Part shown: in pieces, positions 7,642 through 16,110 of the stretch
Layout: every line of letters begins with the position of its first letter
Position numbering within the stretch: the first letter of the stretch is position 1
From: SABI01 sp963678555
GTDB lineage: Bacteria > Spirochaetota > Spirochaetia > Sphaerochaetales > Sphaerochaetaceae
Direction: 5' to 3'
NCBI GenBank assembly: GCA_963678555.2
Contig: CAXXJA010000003.1
Span: forward strand, 186,001-250,000
Length of the DNA stretch: 64,000 bases
Notes under the pieces: model-generated
Told to the model about the DNA's origin: nothing
The model's database searches: none
What the model saw: only the letters and a program-made list of their open reading frames with translations
Translations under genes and position numbers: made by a program

Positions 7642-9015
7642 ATGAACCATATGAGAACTACACCTGTAGTACGCACAGCTTATCTCATACTCTTCACCAT
7701 CATTCTTGCCATGCTGATCGGGTGTTCAGCGAAAGAGAAGGCGAGCGCAGAACCGGAAGTAGAAGTCATCACGGCACGATTCACCGACCCGGTGGATCTG
7801 GAACCGCAGCCAAGCGACACGTGTATCGCCTGTCACACCAAGACGAATCCGATCACGAAACTTGCATCGCCCACTTCGGCCGGTGCAGACACCGGTGGAT
7901 GAGCTCCTCCTGCGCCGGAGTTTTCGGCATTAGAAAAATATCAGGTATCGACAGCTTTTCTCTCAACTGCCCACGGCGAACTGGGGTGTGTGACCTGTCA
8001 CGGTGGTAACGGTCATGAAGAACGGTTCGAATTCGCTCACGATGGGGTGAACTTCTCACCAAGTGCTGACACGAACGGGGTATGTGCCCAGTGTCACGCT
8101 GAGGTAACTGAGACCTATGCAAAATCTCTTCACTACACGGTTGGCGGGTTCTCTCACGCACTGAAGGAATTTGCCGGTGATGAGAGTGCACTCGATAATC
8201 CTCATGAAGGACTTGGGGAGGTGTTCAACCTCAACTGCATGAACTGTCACGCCACCTGTGGTGAATGCCACGTGTCCCGTCCGAGCGGGTATGCCGGAGG
8301 TCTCATTGACAAGCACACCTTCTTCTCCACTCCTCCGATGGACCAGACCTGTTACGGTTGTCACGGGGCGAGAAACGCGGGAGAGTACATGGGCACTGTC
8401 GGTTTTGCACAGGATGTCCACTATGAAGCAGGCATGACCTGTACTGACTGCCACGATGTGACGAACTTCCACGGTACGGGTGAACAGTATGATTCGATGT
8501 GGGAACATGCGACCCTCCCGTCCTGTCTCGACTGTCACGAAGAGGCCGACCCGGAGACTGCAGAACTTGCTGTCCACAAAACTCACGGCAACGATCTTTC
8601 CTGTCAGGTCTGCCACGGGCAGGCTAACCAGAACTGCTTCGAATGCCACATTGAAATAAACGAGGATCGGACCTCGCTTGCAAGTCATTCAGACATGAGG
8701 GTACTGTTCAGAATCGGGCTGAACCCGACTGTCACCGAAGAGAGACCGTACAAGTATGTAGCTCTCCGGCATATACCGACCACAGCGCATACCTTCGACC
8801 CGGCAGGGGAGGATCTCATACCGAACTTTGATGAAAGGTCGAACTGGAAGTATTCTCCGACGCACAATATTCAGAAGATAACATTCCAGAACGAGAGCTG
8901 TGATTCGTGCCACGGAAATGAGAGAATCTTCCTCAGTGAGGACGATATGCTTGAAAGCGACAGCAAGATCAGCTGGGAGGTCATTGCAAGCCCGCCAGAT
9001 AAGATCGGCTATTGA
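7642..9015 (+). CDS. Undecahaem c-type cytochrome lipoprotein, predicted selenoprotein (in-frame UGA at 7900-7902)
   Basis: Read through one in-frame TGA, the frame gives 457 residues. ATG 7642 follows AGGGAG with 7-nt spacing; the signal peptide ends in the lipobox LIGC (Cys28). One CxxCH haem motif (Cys61-His65) precedes the TGA at codon 87 and ten follow (first at Cys116-His120), including an adjacent CMNCH/CGECH pair, for 11 haems. The frame is open on both sides of the TGA and the downstream part starts with APPAPEFSALEKY, with no SD or start of its own. A hairpin at 7914-7928 meets bacterial SECIS rules. It is followed by a terminator and by resB/ccsA, which attach the haem. Other explanations are a nonsense mutation or sequencing error. 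Electron partner unknown; terminal or extracytoplasmic reductase role is inferred. Confidence 0.75.
7900..7928 (+). promoter_or_regulatory. Candidate selenocysteine UGA and SECIS-like hairpin
   Basis: TGA at 7900-7902 lies inside the cytochrome frame. A GC-rich 4-bp stem (GCCG 7914-7917 with CGGC 7925-7928) carries a 7-nt apical loop GAGTTTT that starts with G and contains GU; the loop begins 16 nt after the UGA. These features match the general description of bacterial SECIS elements (short stem, G in the first two loop positions, loop about 16-37 nt downstream). The stem is short, so it is suggestive rather than decisive. Confidence 0.5.
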
Positions 9016-9049
9016 TTATCTGTGACCCAGACTCTACTATAGACCTCAA

Positions 9050-9085
9050 GAGAGTAACCGGAAGAAGCTTCCGGTTCTCTTTTTC
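9050..9085 (+). terminator. Rho-independent terminator after the multihaem cytochrome
   Basis: A 9-bp perfect stem (AACCGGAAG 9056-9064 / CTTCCGGTT 9068-9076), extended by GAGA/TCTC, is followed by CTCTTTTT. It ends the cytochrome transcript just before resB. Confidence 0.85.
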
Positions 9086-9103
9086 AGCAAAAAGGTGATA
9101 CGC

Positions 9104-10366
9104 ATGAACAATCGTTTGAAGAAGACCCTTTCATTTATCGCTTCTCTGAAGGTGGCCATAGCCCTCCTACTCCTCATCACGATCTATATCATCATAGGCA
9201 CGCTTATCCCTCAGCACGCCACCGAAGCTCTCTATCAGGCGAACTACCCGACCCTTGAGCCCCTCATCGTCGCACTCTCCCTTGATGCAGCCTACTCATC
9301 ACCCCTGTTCATCACACTGGTCATCCTCTTCATTATCAACCTGACAAGCTGTACCCTCCTCTCTCTACCATCCCAGCTCAGACGATCCCGATCCACCTAC
9401 ATGCCATCGTGCAACGCCGAGAGCGAATACAGGGTGGAGGAACAGGATGAAAAGCTGTTGAGGGCCTACCTGAGACGGAAACACTACAGAATCATAGCAG
9501 ATGAAGAGGGCTTCTCCTCCGGTAAGTTCAGATGGGGTGCTCTGGGAGCGACAGTGACCCACATCGGACTGATTGTGATCTTCATCGGTGCTATCGTAGG
9601 GAATATCGCCTCTGATCAGGACATGGTCTCGCTGCTGCCCGGCAGTACCCGGGAGTTCAAAGAGTACGGATTCTCGATCCACCTTGATGACTTCTACCTT
9701 ACCTTTGAAGAGAGCGGAGCCGTCAAGCAGTACATCAGCGACCTGACAATCACCGATGATGACGGAACTGTCCTCAGGCAGTCCATGTGGGTCAACAATC
9801 CACTGCATCATAACGGACTCGGTTTCTACCAGGCTAACTTCGGCTGGACGAGCAATCTTCTTATCCGTCAGGCAGAGACGGGAGAGGAACTGGTATCGGG
9901 GCTCGTCCGTAACGGTAATACCTACTTCTACCAGCCGCACCATCTCAACATCATGCTCTACGGGTACTTTCCGAACATGGAAATCGATGCGAACCAGATA
10001 CCCTACAGCATCAACAACAGAGAGGAAAATCCCTTCTATGCGGTCGTACTGACACAGTTCGGCGTGAATGTCGGTTCATATATCATAGAGCCTGGTCAGG
10101 TGATACCCTATGAAGATATTGCTATCACCTTTACCGACAGTACCCCCTATACCGGAATAGTCGTCCGGTCCGACCCATCGTACCCGATCGTAGTTGCAGG
10201 GTTCATCATCCTCACCTTCGGGATGTTCATGAGTTTTTACCTCTACCCGAGATTCCTGTTCTATAAAAAGGGTCACCTGTACGCAGTATCGGGAAAGAAC
10301 GGATGGGTATTCTATCAGGCAATCAAAGCAGGAATCAAAGCACAGAGAAAAACAGGTAAACAGTAG
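9104..10366 (+). CDS. resB: Cytochrome c biogenesis protein ResB (system II)
   Basis: ResB and CcsA together form the system II haem lyase that exports haem and ligates it to CxxCH motifs. The 420-residue product has three N-terminal membrane helices (about 13-35, 65-85, 145-170), a large extracytoplasmic domain (about 170-360) and a last helix (about 368-388), the classic ResB layout. Start at ATG 9104 is preferred over GTG 9095 because AAAGGTGA then has a 5-nt spacing. It is followed 8 nt later by ccsA. Its placement right after the 11-haem cytochrome indicates the cytochrome is its client. Confidence 0.88.
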   Translation: MNNRLKKTLSFIASLKVAIALLLLITIYIIIGTLIPQHATEALYQANYPTLEPLIVALSLDAAYSSPLFITLVILFIINLTSCTLLSLPSQLRRSRSTYMPSCNAESEYRVEEQDEKLLRAYLRRKHYRIIADEEGFSSGKFRWGALGATVTHIGLIVIFIGAIVGNIASDQDMVSLLPGSTREFKEYGFSIHLDDFYLTFEESGAVKQYISDLTITDDDGTVLRQSMWVNNPLHHNGLGFYQANFGWTSNLLIRQAETGEELVSGLVRNGNTYFYQPHHLNIMLYGYFPNMEIDANQIPYSINNREENPFYAVVLTQFGVNVGSYIIEPGQVIPYEDIAITFTDSTPYTGIVVRSDPSYPIVVAGFIILTFGMFMSFYLYPRFLFYKKGHLYAVSGKNGWVFYQAIKAGIKAQRKTGKQ

Positions 10367-10374
10367 GAGTTTTT

Positions 10375-11187
10375 ATGTACCAGAGTATCGAGAACACAAC
10401 CTTCATGATAGCAATCGTCCTCTACATAGTTTCGGCTATCCTCTCCCTCCTTTCGGTCACGGGAATCGTGAAAAAGGGGGGAAAGGTGGCAACCACCCTT
10501 GCTCTGGCAGGGTTCATCATCCACACCGTAGCGATGGTCGCCCGAACAATCGGTGCAGGCCGTCTCCCGTTCAGCAACCAGTATGAGTTCGCCCTTTCGT
10601 TTTCCTGGGGTATCGTCCTCTCCTATCTGGTGCTCTACCGGCTGTACGGATTCAGCGCCATAGGAGCCTTTGTCATGCCTCTGGCTATCCTCGTCATGGG
10701 ATATGCCTCTCTTCAAAGCAGAGATGTGAGACCGCTGATGCCCGCACTGCAGAGCTACTGGCTCACCTTCCATGTCGGGACCGCTATTCTGTCGTACGGA
10801 GCGTTCGCCCTTGCAGCGGGGATCAGTATCATCTATCTGATCGACGAAAGGAAAAAGGACGCTGAACGGCTAGTACAGGATCCCGAAGTATCAGATATGC
10901 TGAGCTACAGAGTCATTGCGTTCGGTATCCTGATGCTCACGATCGTCATCATCAGCGGAGCTATCTGGGCGCAGAAGGCGTGGAGCCGGTACTGGGCATG
11001 GGACCCAAAGGAAACGTGGTCCCTGATCACCTGGATCATCTATGCGATCTATCTGCACCTCAGACTCAGAAGGAACTGGAAAGGAAGAGCCGCAGCCTGG
11101 TTCTCGATACTCGGCTTCGTGTCCGTTCTGTTCACCTTCGTAGGAGTCAATATCCTTCTGCCTTCCCTTCACAGCTATGCGACCTGA
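10375..11187 (+). CDS. ccsA: Cytochrome c biogenesis protein CcsA/CcsB (haem handling)
   Basis: A 270-residue polytopic membrane protein with about eight helices. The tryptophan-rich WWD segment that holds haem is visible near residues 200-220 (AWSRYWAWDPKETWSLITW), and conserved histidines flank it (FHVGTAILSYGAF and HLRLRRNW). AGGAG lies 5 nt upstream of the ATG. It forms a two-gene unit with resB. The pair supplies all haem attachment needed for the neighbouring undecahaem cytochrome, and a thioredoxin-CcdA fusion at 59.3 kb could supply the reductant. Confidence 0.92.
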   Translation: MYQSIENTTFMIAIVLYIVSAILSLLSVTGIVKKGGKVATTLALAGFIIHTVAMVARTIGAGRLPFSNQYEFALSFSWGIVLSYLVLYRLYGFSAIGAFVMPLAILVMGYASLQSRDVRPLMPALQSYWLTFHVGTAILSYGAFALAAGISIIYLIDERKKDAERLVQDPEVSDMLSYRVIAFGILMLTIVIISGAIWAQKAWSRYWAWDPKETWSLITWIIYAIYLHLRLRRNWKGRAAAWFSILGFVSVLFTFVGVNILLPSLHSYAT

Positions 11188-11354
11188 TACCTCGGCAGTT
11201 TTCATGCTTTTTTTACATGATTCCGATGTGGGAACAGTGTAGACTGGAGATCCTACGAAGGATACCACTGACCCTCACAGCTCGTGTGCACGTTGAATTC
11301 CACCTGTGAGGGATATATTCGAACAAACGTACTGAGCGAGGAGGAGGATTATAT

Positions 11355-11669
11355 ATGGAAAGTCCGCATACACTCATCACATGTATCATCAACAAGGGAA
11401 ACAGTAAGGAAGTCATGAAGGCTGCACGGGAAGCGGGAGCTTCCGGCGGGACCATCATCGATGGAAAGGGAACCGGTAGCCGGGAAGATGCGCTGTACTG
11501 GGGTGTGCCGCACAACCCGGACAAGGAGATCCTGTATATCCTTGTCGGCTCCGGTGAGACAGGAAAGGTGCTCGAGGCGATACGGAACACCCCCTGCCTG
11601 GCAGAAAAAGGGTCGGGCATTGCGTTCTGTTCCGATGTGGACCGCTTCATGCTTCTCGGCAAAGCCTAG
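11355..11669 (+). CDS. PII-like nitrogen regulatory family protein
   Basis: A 104-residue protein of the PII superfamily. The N-terminal beta strand (LITCIINKGNSKEVMKAAREAG), the GGTIIDGKGTG turn and the C-terminal GSGIAFCSDVDRF segment fit the small PII-like group that lacks the long uridylylated T loop of GlnB. PII-like proteins usually sense nucleotides and control a membrane transporter or enzyme. Neither glnA nor amtB is nearby. A long AGGAGGAGG sequence precedes the ATG, indicating strong translation. Target and ligand cannot be predicted. Confidence 0.75.
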   Translation: MESPHTLITCIINKGNSKEVMKAAREAGASGGTIIDGKGTGSREDALYWGVPHNPDKEILYILVGSGETGKVLEAIRNTPCLAEKGSGIAFCSDVDRFMLLGKA

Positions 11670-11723
11670 CCCATCGCCCCCTGTATTATGTAGATTACCC
11701 TAGAACATGAAAAGGAGCCTGAG

Positions 11724-12143
11724 ATGAAAAAAAGAGTCCTGTTTGTATGCATCCACAACGCGGCGAGAAGCCAGATGGCTGAAGCCTTCCTTCGTCACTA
11801 CGCCTCTGACAGATATGAGGTATTCAGTGCAGGCCTGGAGAGCGGTCAGATGAATCCACGGGTCGTGCAGGCGATGCAGGAGCTTGACATATCGATGGAA
11901 GGACAGTATGCGAAGCCGATCAGCCTCTATGTGAATGACGGATCAACCTTCGATTACGTGATAACCGTATGTGATGAGAGCAATGCCGAGCGCTGCCCGC
12001 TCTTTCCCGGAAAGTCCGAGCGGATTCACTGGTCCTTCCCCGACCCTTCTCTCCTTACCGGCGAGGAGGAAGATATCATGAACTCCGTGAGAGAGATCAG
12101 GGATATGATACACGAACGCCTTCTGGAGTGGATAGGAAGGTGA
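11724..12143 (+). CDS. arsC: Arsenate reductase, low-molecular-weight phosphatase type
   Basis: A 139-residue protein with the LMW-PTP-fold arsenate reductase pattern: the P-loop CIHNAARSQMAE at residues 9-20 with catalytic Cys9, the DYVITVCDESNAERCP segment with the two resolving cysteines (about 81 and 89), and the HWSFPDPS acid loop near the C terminus. These three redox cysteines match thioredoxin-linked ArsC. AAGGAG precedes the ATG. No arsR or arsB lies beside it. The in-vivo substrate could also be a protein phosphotyrosine, but the late cysteines favour arsenate. Confidence 0.88.
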   Translation: MKKRVLFVCIHNAARSQMAEAFLRHYASDRYEVFSAGLESGQMNPRVVQAMQELDISMEGQYAKPISLYVNDGSTFDYVITVCDESNAERCPLFPGKSERIHWSFPDPSLLTGEEEDIMNSVREIRDMIHERLLEWIGR

Positions 12144-12161
12144 CTGGGTACGGTAACCCCA

Positions 12162-13010
12162 TCAGAACGATCTCTCCATCTCCCACTGATCAATCATCAC
12201 TGACCAGCCCCGGGAAAGAAGGTATGAACAGAGAGGTGAGGAATCCTCGATGTTAATGGTGATCATCGTGTCTGATTCGGTGTGCATGAAGGCATCGGTT
12301 ATCAGAAGCTGATAGACTTCAGGAGCATCCTTCAGCGCTCCCATCCTCATCAGATCCCCCCTTTCCGGATACAGGACATAGTAGCCGAGCCATATACCGT
12401 CCCTTCTGACTCCCCGTACTGTCAGATGAGAGAAGAGCCTCTGAATGGATAGTGCGTCATTCTGCCAGGAGGGCCGGTACGAGAGGCCGACAGCCTCTGC
12501 ACAGAGTGTGTAGTGTGTCGCATCCAGATCAATGATATCATCTTCGTGAGAGGGAGAAGCAGGGATGTCATCTCTGCTGATCTCAAAGCAGCGCAGCATC
12601 CGCCGGTCACTGAACCCGTGAGCGGCGTACAGGTGACGTGCTCCCTCATTATCTTTGATCACCTCGAGGATGAATGACCGGGCGTTCCGCTCCCTGGCAC
12701 GTCGAAGAGCGTACTCGAGGAGCTGTGAGGCGATCCCCTGCCCCCGCATGGAGGCTATGACCGCTGTTGCTGCATCATAGAAGGCAATGGCACCTCCTGT
12801 CGATCTCACCCCGCACAGAATGAAACCGACAAGGGCCCCATCGTCCGTGAATGCCCCATAGGAGTCACGGAGACTGACGCTCCTCTGATCATTAGTCAGC
12901 TCAAAGGTCTGCCTGTTCATCTGAACTTCGATCGTATAATCACCGAAGGCCTCGATGAAGGTCTCATACAGCGTCTGAGGAGAGGTAGCCTCCAGTGTCT
13001 CATAGTGCAT
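12162..13010 (-). CDS. GNAT family N-acetyltransferase
   Basis: A 282-residue protein whose first half (about 5-150) is a GNAT domain: acetyl-CoA-binding motif RGQGIASQLLEYALRRAR after the beta-4 strand and NEGARHLYAAHGF afterwards. The second half (about 155-282) looks like another GNAT-like fold without a recognisable CoA loop, so it may be a substrate-binding or degenerate tandem domain. It faces the arsC gene and is convergent with it (18-nt gap). Substrate is unknown. Confidence 0.82.
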   Translation of the reverse strand: MHYETLEATSPQTLYETFIEAFGDYTIEVQMNRQTFELTNDQRSVSLRDSYGAFTDDGALVGFILCGVRSTGGAIAFYDAATAVIASMRGQGIASQLLEYALRRARERNARSFILEVIKDNEGARHLYAAHGFSDRRMLRCFEISRDDIPASPSHEDDIIDLDATHYTLCAEAVGLSYRPSWQNDALSIQRLFSHLTVRGVRRDGIWLGYYVLYPERGDLMRMGALKDAPEVYQLLITDAFMHTESDTMITINIEDSSPLCSYLLSRGWSVMIDQWEMERSF

Positions 13011-13096
13011 GAAGCTATCGTATCACAGGTCATGACCGTTCACCAGAACGAACACCCTATTCGTGTGATATACTCTTCCTGAAAAGGAGACTCCCC

Positions 13097-13858
13097 ATGC
13101 GAATAGCACTGCTCAGCGATATTCATGCAAACCTCTATGCACTGGAGGAGGTCCTGAAGGATGCACAGCGCAGGTCGATTGACCGTTACGTCCTTCTGGG
13201 CGACACTGTCTACTTCGGCCTCTACCCCCGGGAGACTCTTGACCTCATTGAGAATCTGGACCCTCTTGTTTTCATCAAGGGGAACACCGATGCCAACATC
13301 GAAGGCCTCGAGGAGGTTCTCGCGACCAGTACCTTCGAGCGCTACCTGATCGACGTCGCAACTTTCACCCGGGAGACTCTCAGCGAAGACCAGCGAAGGA
13401 TGATACAGCATTCCCCGATTGCTCTGGAAACGGAGATCGGGGAGCGAACGATGCTGTTCTGTCATGGATCCCCCTATTCGTTCACTGACAGCCTGCTTCC
13501 GGAAGGAGAGACCGCACGTGAAGTATCAGAGCGGATCGCACAGGAAGGTGCCGAGCTGATCCTCTGCGGACATACACACAGACCGGGGGATTTCATGGTG
13601 AGTGACCACCGTGTCATCAATCCCGGAGGGATCGGTTACAGTTTCAACGGAGACACCCGTGCGCACTACGCGATACTCGATACAGGGAACACAGCCGTCG
13701 GGGTGGAATTCCTTCAGGTGTCATGGGACACGCATCGCTACCTGAAAGAACTATCTCAGGTTCTTGACCGGTTCCCCCTGTTCGAAAGTATCATATATGC
13801 CATTCACAAGGGAAAACCGATGAACAACTTCAAGAAGCGTTTCAATCACACGCACTGA
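13097..13858 (+). CDS. Metallophosphoesterase, YfcE/MJ0936-like
   Basis: A 253-residue calcineurin-like phosphoesterase. The dimetal site motifs are present in order: LLSDIHANLYAL, LLGDTVYFG, IKGNTDANIEG, FCHGSP and CGHTHRPG. The family hydrolyses phosphodiesters such as cyclic nucleotides or bis-p-nitrophenyl phosphate. A C-terminal extension of about 40 residues ending in a basic tail (KKRFNHTH) is unusual for the short YfcE type. AAAGGAG precedes the ATG. It stands alone between a divergent GNAT gene and the DUF1295 gene. Confidence 0.85.
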   Translation: MRIALLSDIHANLYALEEVLKDAQRRSIDRYVLLGDTVYFGLYPRETLDLIENLDPLVFIKGNTDANIEGLEEVLATSTFERYLIDVATFTRETLSEDQRRMIQHSPIALETEIGERTMLFCHGSPYSFTDSLLPEGETAREVSERIAQEGAELILCGHTHRPGDFMVSDHRVINPGGIGYSFNGDTRAHYAILDTGNTAVGVEFLQVSWDTHRYLKELSQVLDRFPLFESIIYAIHKGKPMNNFKKRFNHTH

Positions 13859-13926
13859 GTAGTGATCAGAGAAAACATACGTCACAACAGCTTGCATTAT
13901 ATCCCACCTTTATATATTATAGTTTC

Positions 13927-14865
13927 ATGAACAGACGAAGACTTTTCATCTCGATTTTCTTCATTTTCGTGGCCGCAGTATACAGCGGAGTTCTTGCACT
14001 TGCTCCTTTGTCCCATTACACGGCCGTGCAGCAGATTACGCTCATCACAATCCTGAGCGCGGGGCTCAGCCTGCTGTTCTCCTGGTTCACACAGGATTAC
14101 TCATGGACTGACCGTCTCTGGTCAGTTTCACCGGTCATATACGCAATAATTTACGCATACCACCAGAACTTTGCACTGAACATCCTGTTTCCGGTACTCC
14201 TGATCGGTCTGTGGGGAATGCGTCTCACGTTCAACTTCGCACGGCGCGGAGGGTACCGTGATGCTCAGGATTACCGATGGTCCATCCTGAGAGACCGCAT
14301 CGGCAACCCGGTACTTTGGATGCTGTTCAATATCCTGTTCATTGCCTTCTACCAGCAGCTCCTGTTCGTCCTGTTCACACTCCCTCTCAACCTCATCAAT
14401 GCAGTCTCACCGGCTTCACTTAGTCCCCTGACCCTGTTCTACGGGTTGGCGGCACTTCTCTTTCTCATCCTTGAGACAGTAGCAGACGAGCAGCAGTACC
14501 GGTTCCAGCAGGCGAAACACGGGTACACAGAACAGGACCCGCGACTCCAAGAGGAGTATGAGAAAGGGTTCCGCAGCAGCGGACTGTTCAGCATGAGCCG
14601 GCACCCTGCCTACCTGGGAGAACTCGGATTCTGGTGGTTCATCTACCTCACGGCCTCTTCGGTTAACGGATCCTATGTGAACTACACCCTGATCGGGCCG
14701 CTTCTGCTCACCCTGCTGTTCATAGGTAGTACCCGGTTCACAGAGGGGATCACGGCATCACGGTACGAAAACTACAGTGAGTATCAGCGTGAAGTCTGGC
14801 CGATAGTTCCCAGACCGTTCAGTCCCTTGCGCGGAATTTCGCGCGTCAGCAGTTCAGCTCGTTAA
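13927..14865 (+). CDS. DUF1295 (steroid 5-alpha-reductase-like) membrane protein
   Basis: A 312-residue protein with about eight helices. DUF1295 hallmarks are visible: QDYSWTDRLWSVSPV near residue 55-70, WGMRLTFNFARRGGY, and the C-terminal SMSRHPAYLGELGFWWF motif shared with isoprenylcysteine methyltransferases and 5-alpha-reductases. The family is thought to bind a cofactor and act on a lipid or isoprenoid; no reaction is established. The last 20 bases overlap the convergent nucleoside hydrolase gene. Confidence 0.8.
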   Translation: MNRRRLFISIFFIFVAAVYSGVLALAPLSHYTAVQQITLITILSAGLSLLFSWFTQDYSWTDRLWSVSPVIYAIIYAYHQNFALNILFPVLLIGLWGMRLTFNFARRGGYRDAQDYRWSILRDRIGNPVLWMLFNILFIAFYQQLLFVLFTLPLNLINAVSPASLSPLTLFYGLAALLFLILETVADEQQYRFQQAKHGYTEQDPRLQEEYEKGFRSSGLFSMSRHPAYLGELGFWWFIYLTASSVNGSYVNYTLIGPLLLTLLFIGSTRFTEGITASRYENYSEYQREVWPIVPRPFSPLRGISRVSSSAR

Positions 14866-15763
14866 GAGCAAGAAGGATCTTCCGGAACCTGATCACATCC
14901 ACATCGACAGCCACCTGGACTGCACAGCTCCCCTGTTCATCCATCCTGCTCATTCCACGTGTTTTCTCATCCTGTGTCTCGATCAGGATAGGAACCTCAC
15001 GATAGCTACACAGATCAGGATCTATGCAGGCAGCTACAGCCACGGCATCCGGAAGGTGATACCCCTTCTGGGCCGAACCCAGTGTTCCCCGGTAGTGTTC
15101 CTTCAGCGAGTCGGTCAGTGCACGCACTCCAGGATCCTTCGGGTGAAGAGCATCCATCGTTGCTTCATCAGCATAGGCGGGCTCTGTCACATTAAGTCCG
15201 ATCATACAGATATGCAGGCCCGACTCATAGACCCTCCGCGCTGCATGGGGATCGCAGTAATAGTTGAACTCCGCGTAGGGAGTTCTGTTTCCCCGATCAG
15301 TCGATCCCCCCATGGAGTAGACTGCCTCGATATACTCTGGAAGATCAGGGTATTCTTCCAGGGCTATGGCGAGATTGGTCAGGGGGCCCAGAGCGATGAG
15401 AGTGATCTTCCCCTCTCTCTTCGCAATACGATACAGTGCATCCCAGGCACTCTCTCTGCCGGTCAACGCTGCTGTTTCGCCGAACTCGAACTCTCCCATG
15501 CCATGTCTTCCGTGGATGTGAGAAGCATCTTCAAGGGGGACCTTTAAAGGTCTGGAAGCTCCCCTGTAGACTTCGAAGGAGGCGTGAAGGAGGCTCTTCA
15601 GCCCAAGGGCATTATGGGTGGTTGCCTCGATGCCGACATTCCCCGCTGTCGTGGTAAGTGCAAGGATCTGATCCTTTTGGAACCATCTATATGCCAGAAG
15701 GATAGCAAAGGCATCATCCACTCCCGGGTCAGTGTCTATCACAATCCTGCGTCTGTCTGTCAT
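14846..15763 (-). CDS. Inosine/uridine-preferring nucleoside hydrolase
   Basis: A 305-residue enzyme that splits the N-glycosidic bond of ribonucleosides into base and ribose. The Ca-binding fingerprint VIDTDPGVDDAFAILLA opens the protein; ITLIALGPLTNLA, EFNYYCDPHAARRV and HLPDAVAVAACID supply the other metal and catalytic residues. GAGGGAG sits just upstream of the ATG. It overlaps the 3' end of the DUF1295 gene tail to tail. The base preference is not determinable from sequence alone. Confidence 0.9.
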   Translation of the reverse strand: MTDRRRIVIDTDPGVDDAFAILLAYRWFQKDQILALTTTAGNVGIEATTHNALGLKSLLHASFEVYRGASRPLKVPLEDASHIHGRHGMGEFEFGETAALTGRESAWDALYRIAKREGKITLIALGPLTNLAIALEEYPDLPEYIEAVYSMGGSTDRGNRTPYAEFNYYCDPHAARRVYESGLHICMIGLNVTEPAYADEATMDALHPKDPGVRALTDSLKEHYRGTLGSAQKGYHLPDAVAVAACIDPDLCSYREVPILIETQDEKTRGMSRMDEQGSCAVQVAVDVDVIRFRKILLALNELNC

Positions 15764-16110
15764 ACGTTCACTCCCTCAGCATCTCTACTGTACACTCCAG
15801 ACACCGTTAGGATGATGTGGACATTCCCTGCACATACACCCGATCCTTCACAGCACCTGAGAAGGCTTATACCGCCCGAGCATCTTCTGATGATTGTACC
15901 ATATCAAAAAGCGCTCCGGTATGTCCATGAATTGACTCAGACTCACTCCCCTACGGACTCCGGCTCACCGGGGCGACATCAACATCCCTCCGGTTGTTCT
16001 TTCCCTGCTTCTTTCAGGAACGACACGTGCGATACGGGGAAGCAATCACACGTTCCCGGAACACTGCTCACGTTTCCATGCTATACTCTGTGACGGGGGG
16101 AACAGATATC

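Noticed and set aside
7990..9015. The part of the cytochrome after the TGA as an independent gene starting at GTG 7990
   Set aside because: No SD in front, no signal peptide, and 87 nt of open frame between the TGA and this GTG that continue the same protein style. A cytochrome c must be exported, so a separate start here would give a useless product.
15994..16110. N-terminal extension of rsgA
   Set aside because: Homologues begin near MNILQRYGW; the -10 hexamer TATACT at 16082 and the purine-rich SD at 16094 lie inside the extension.
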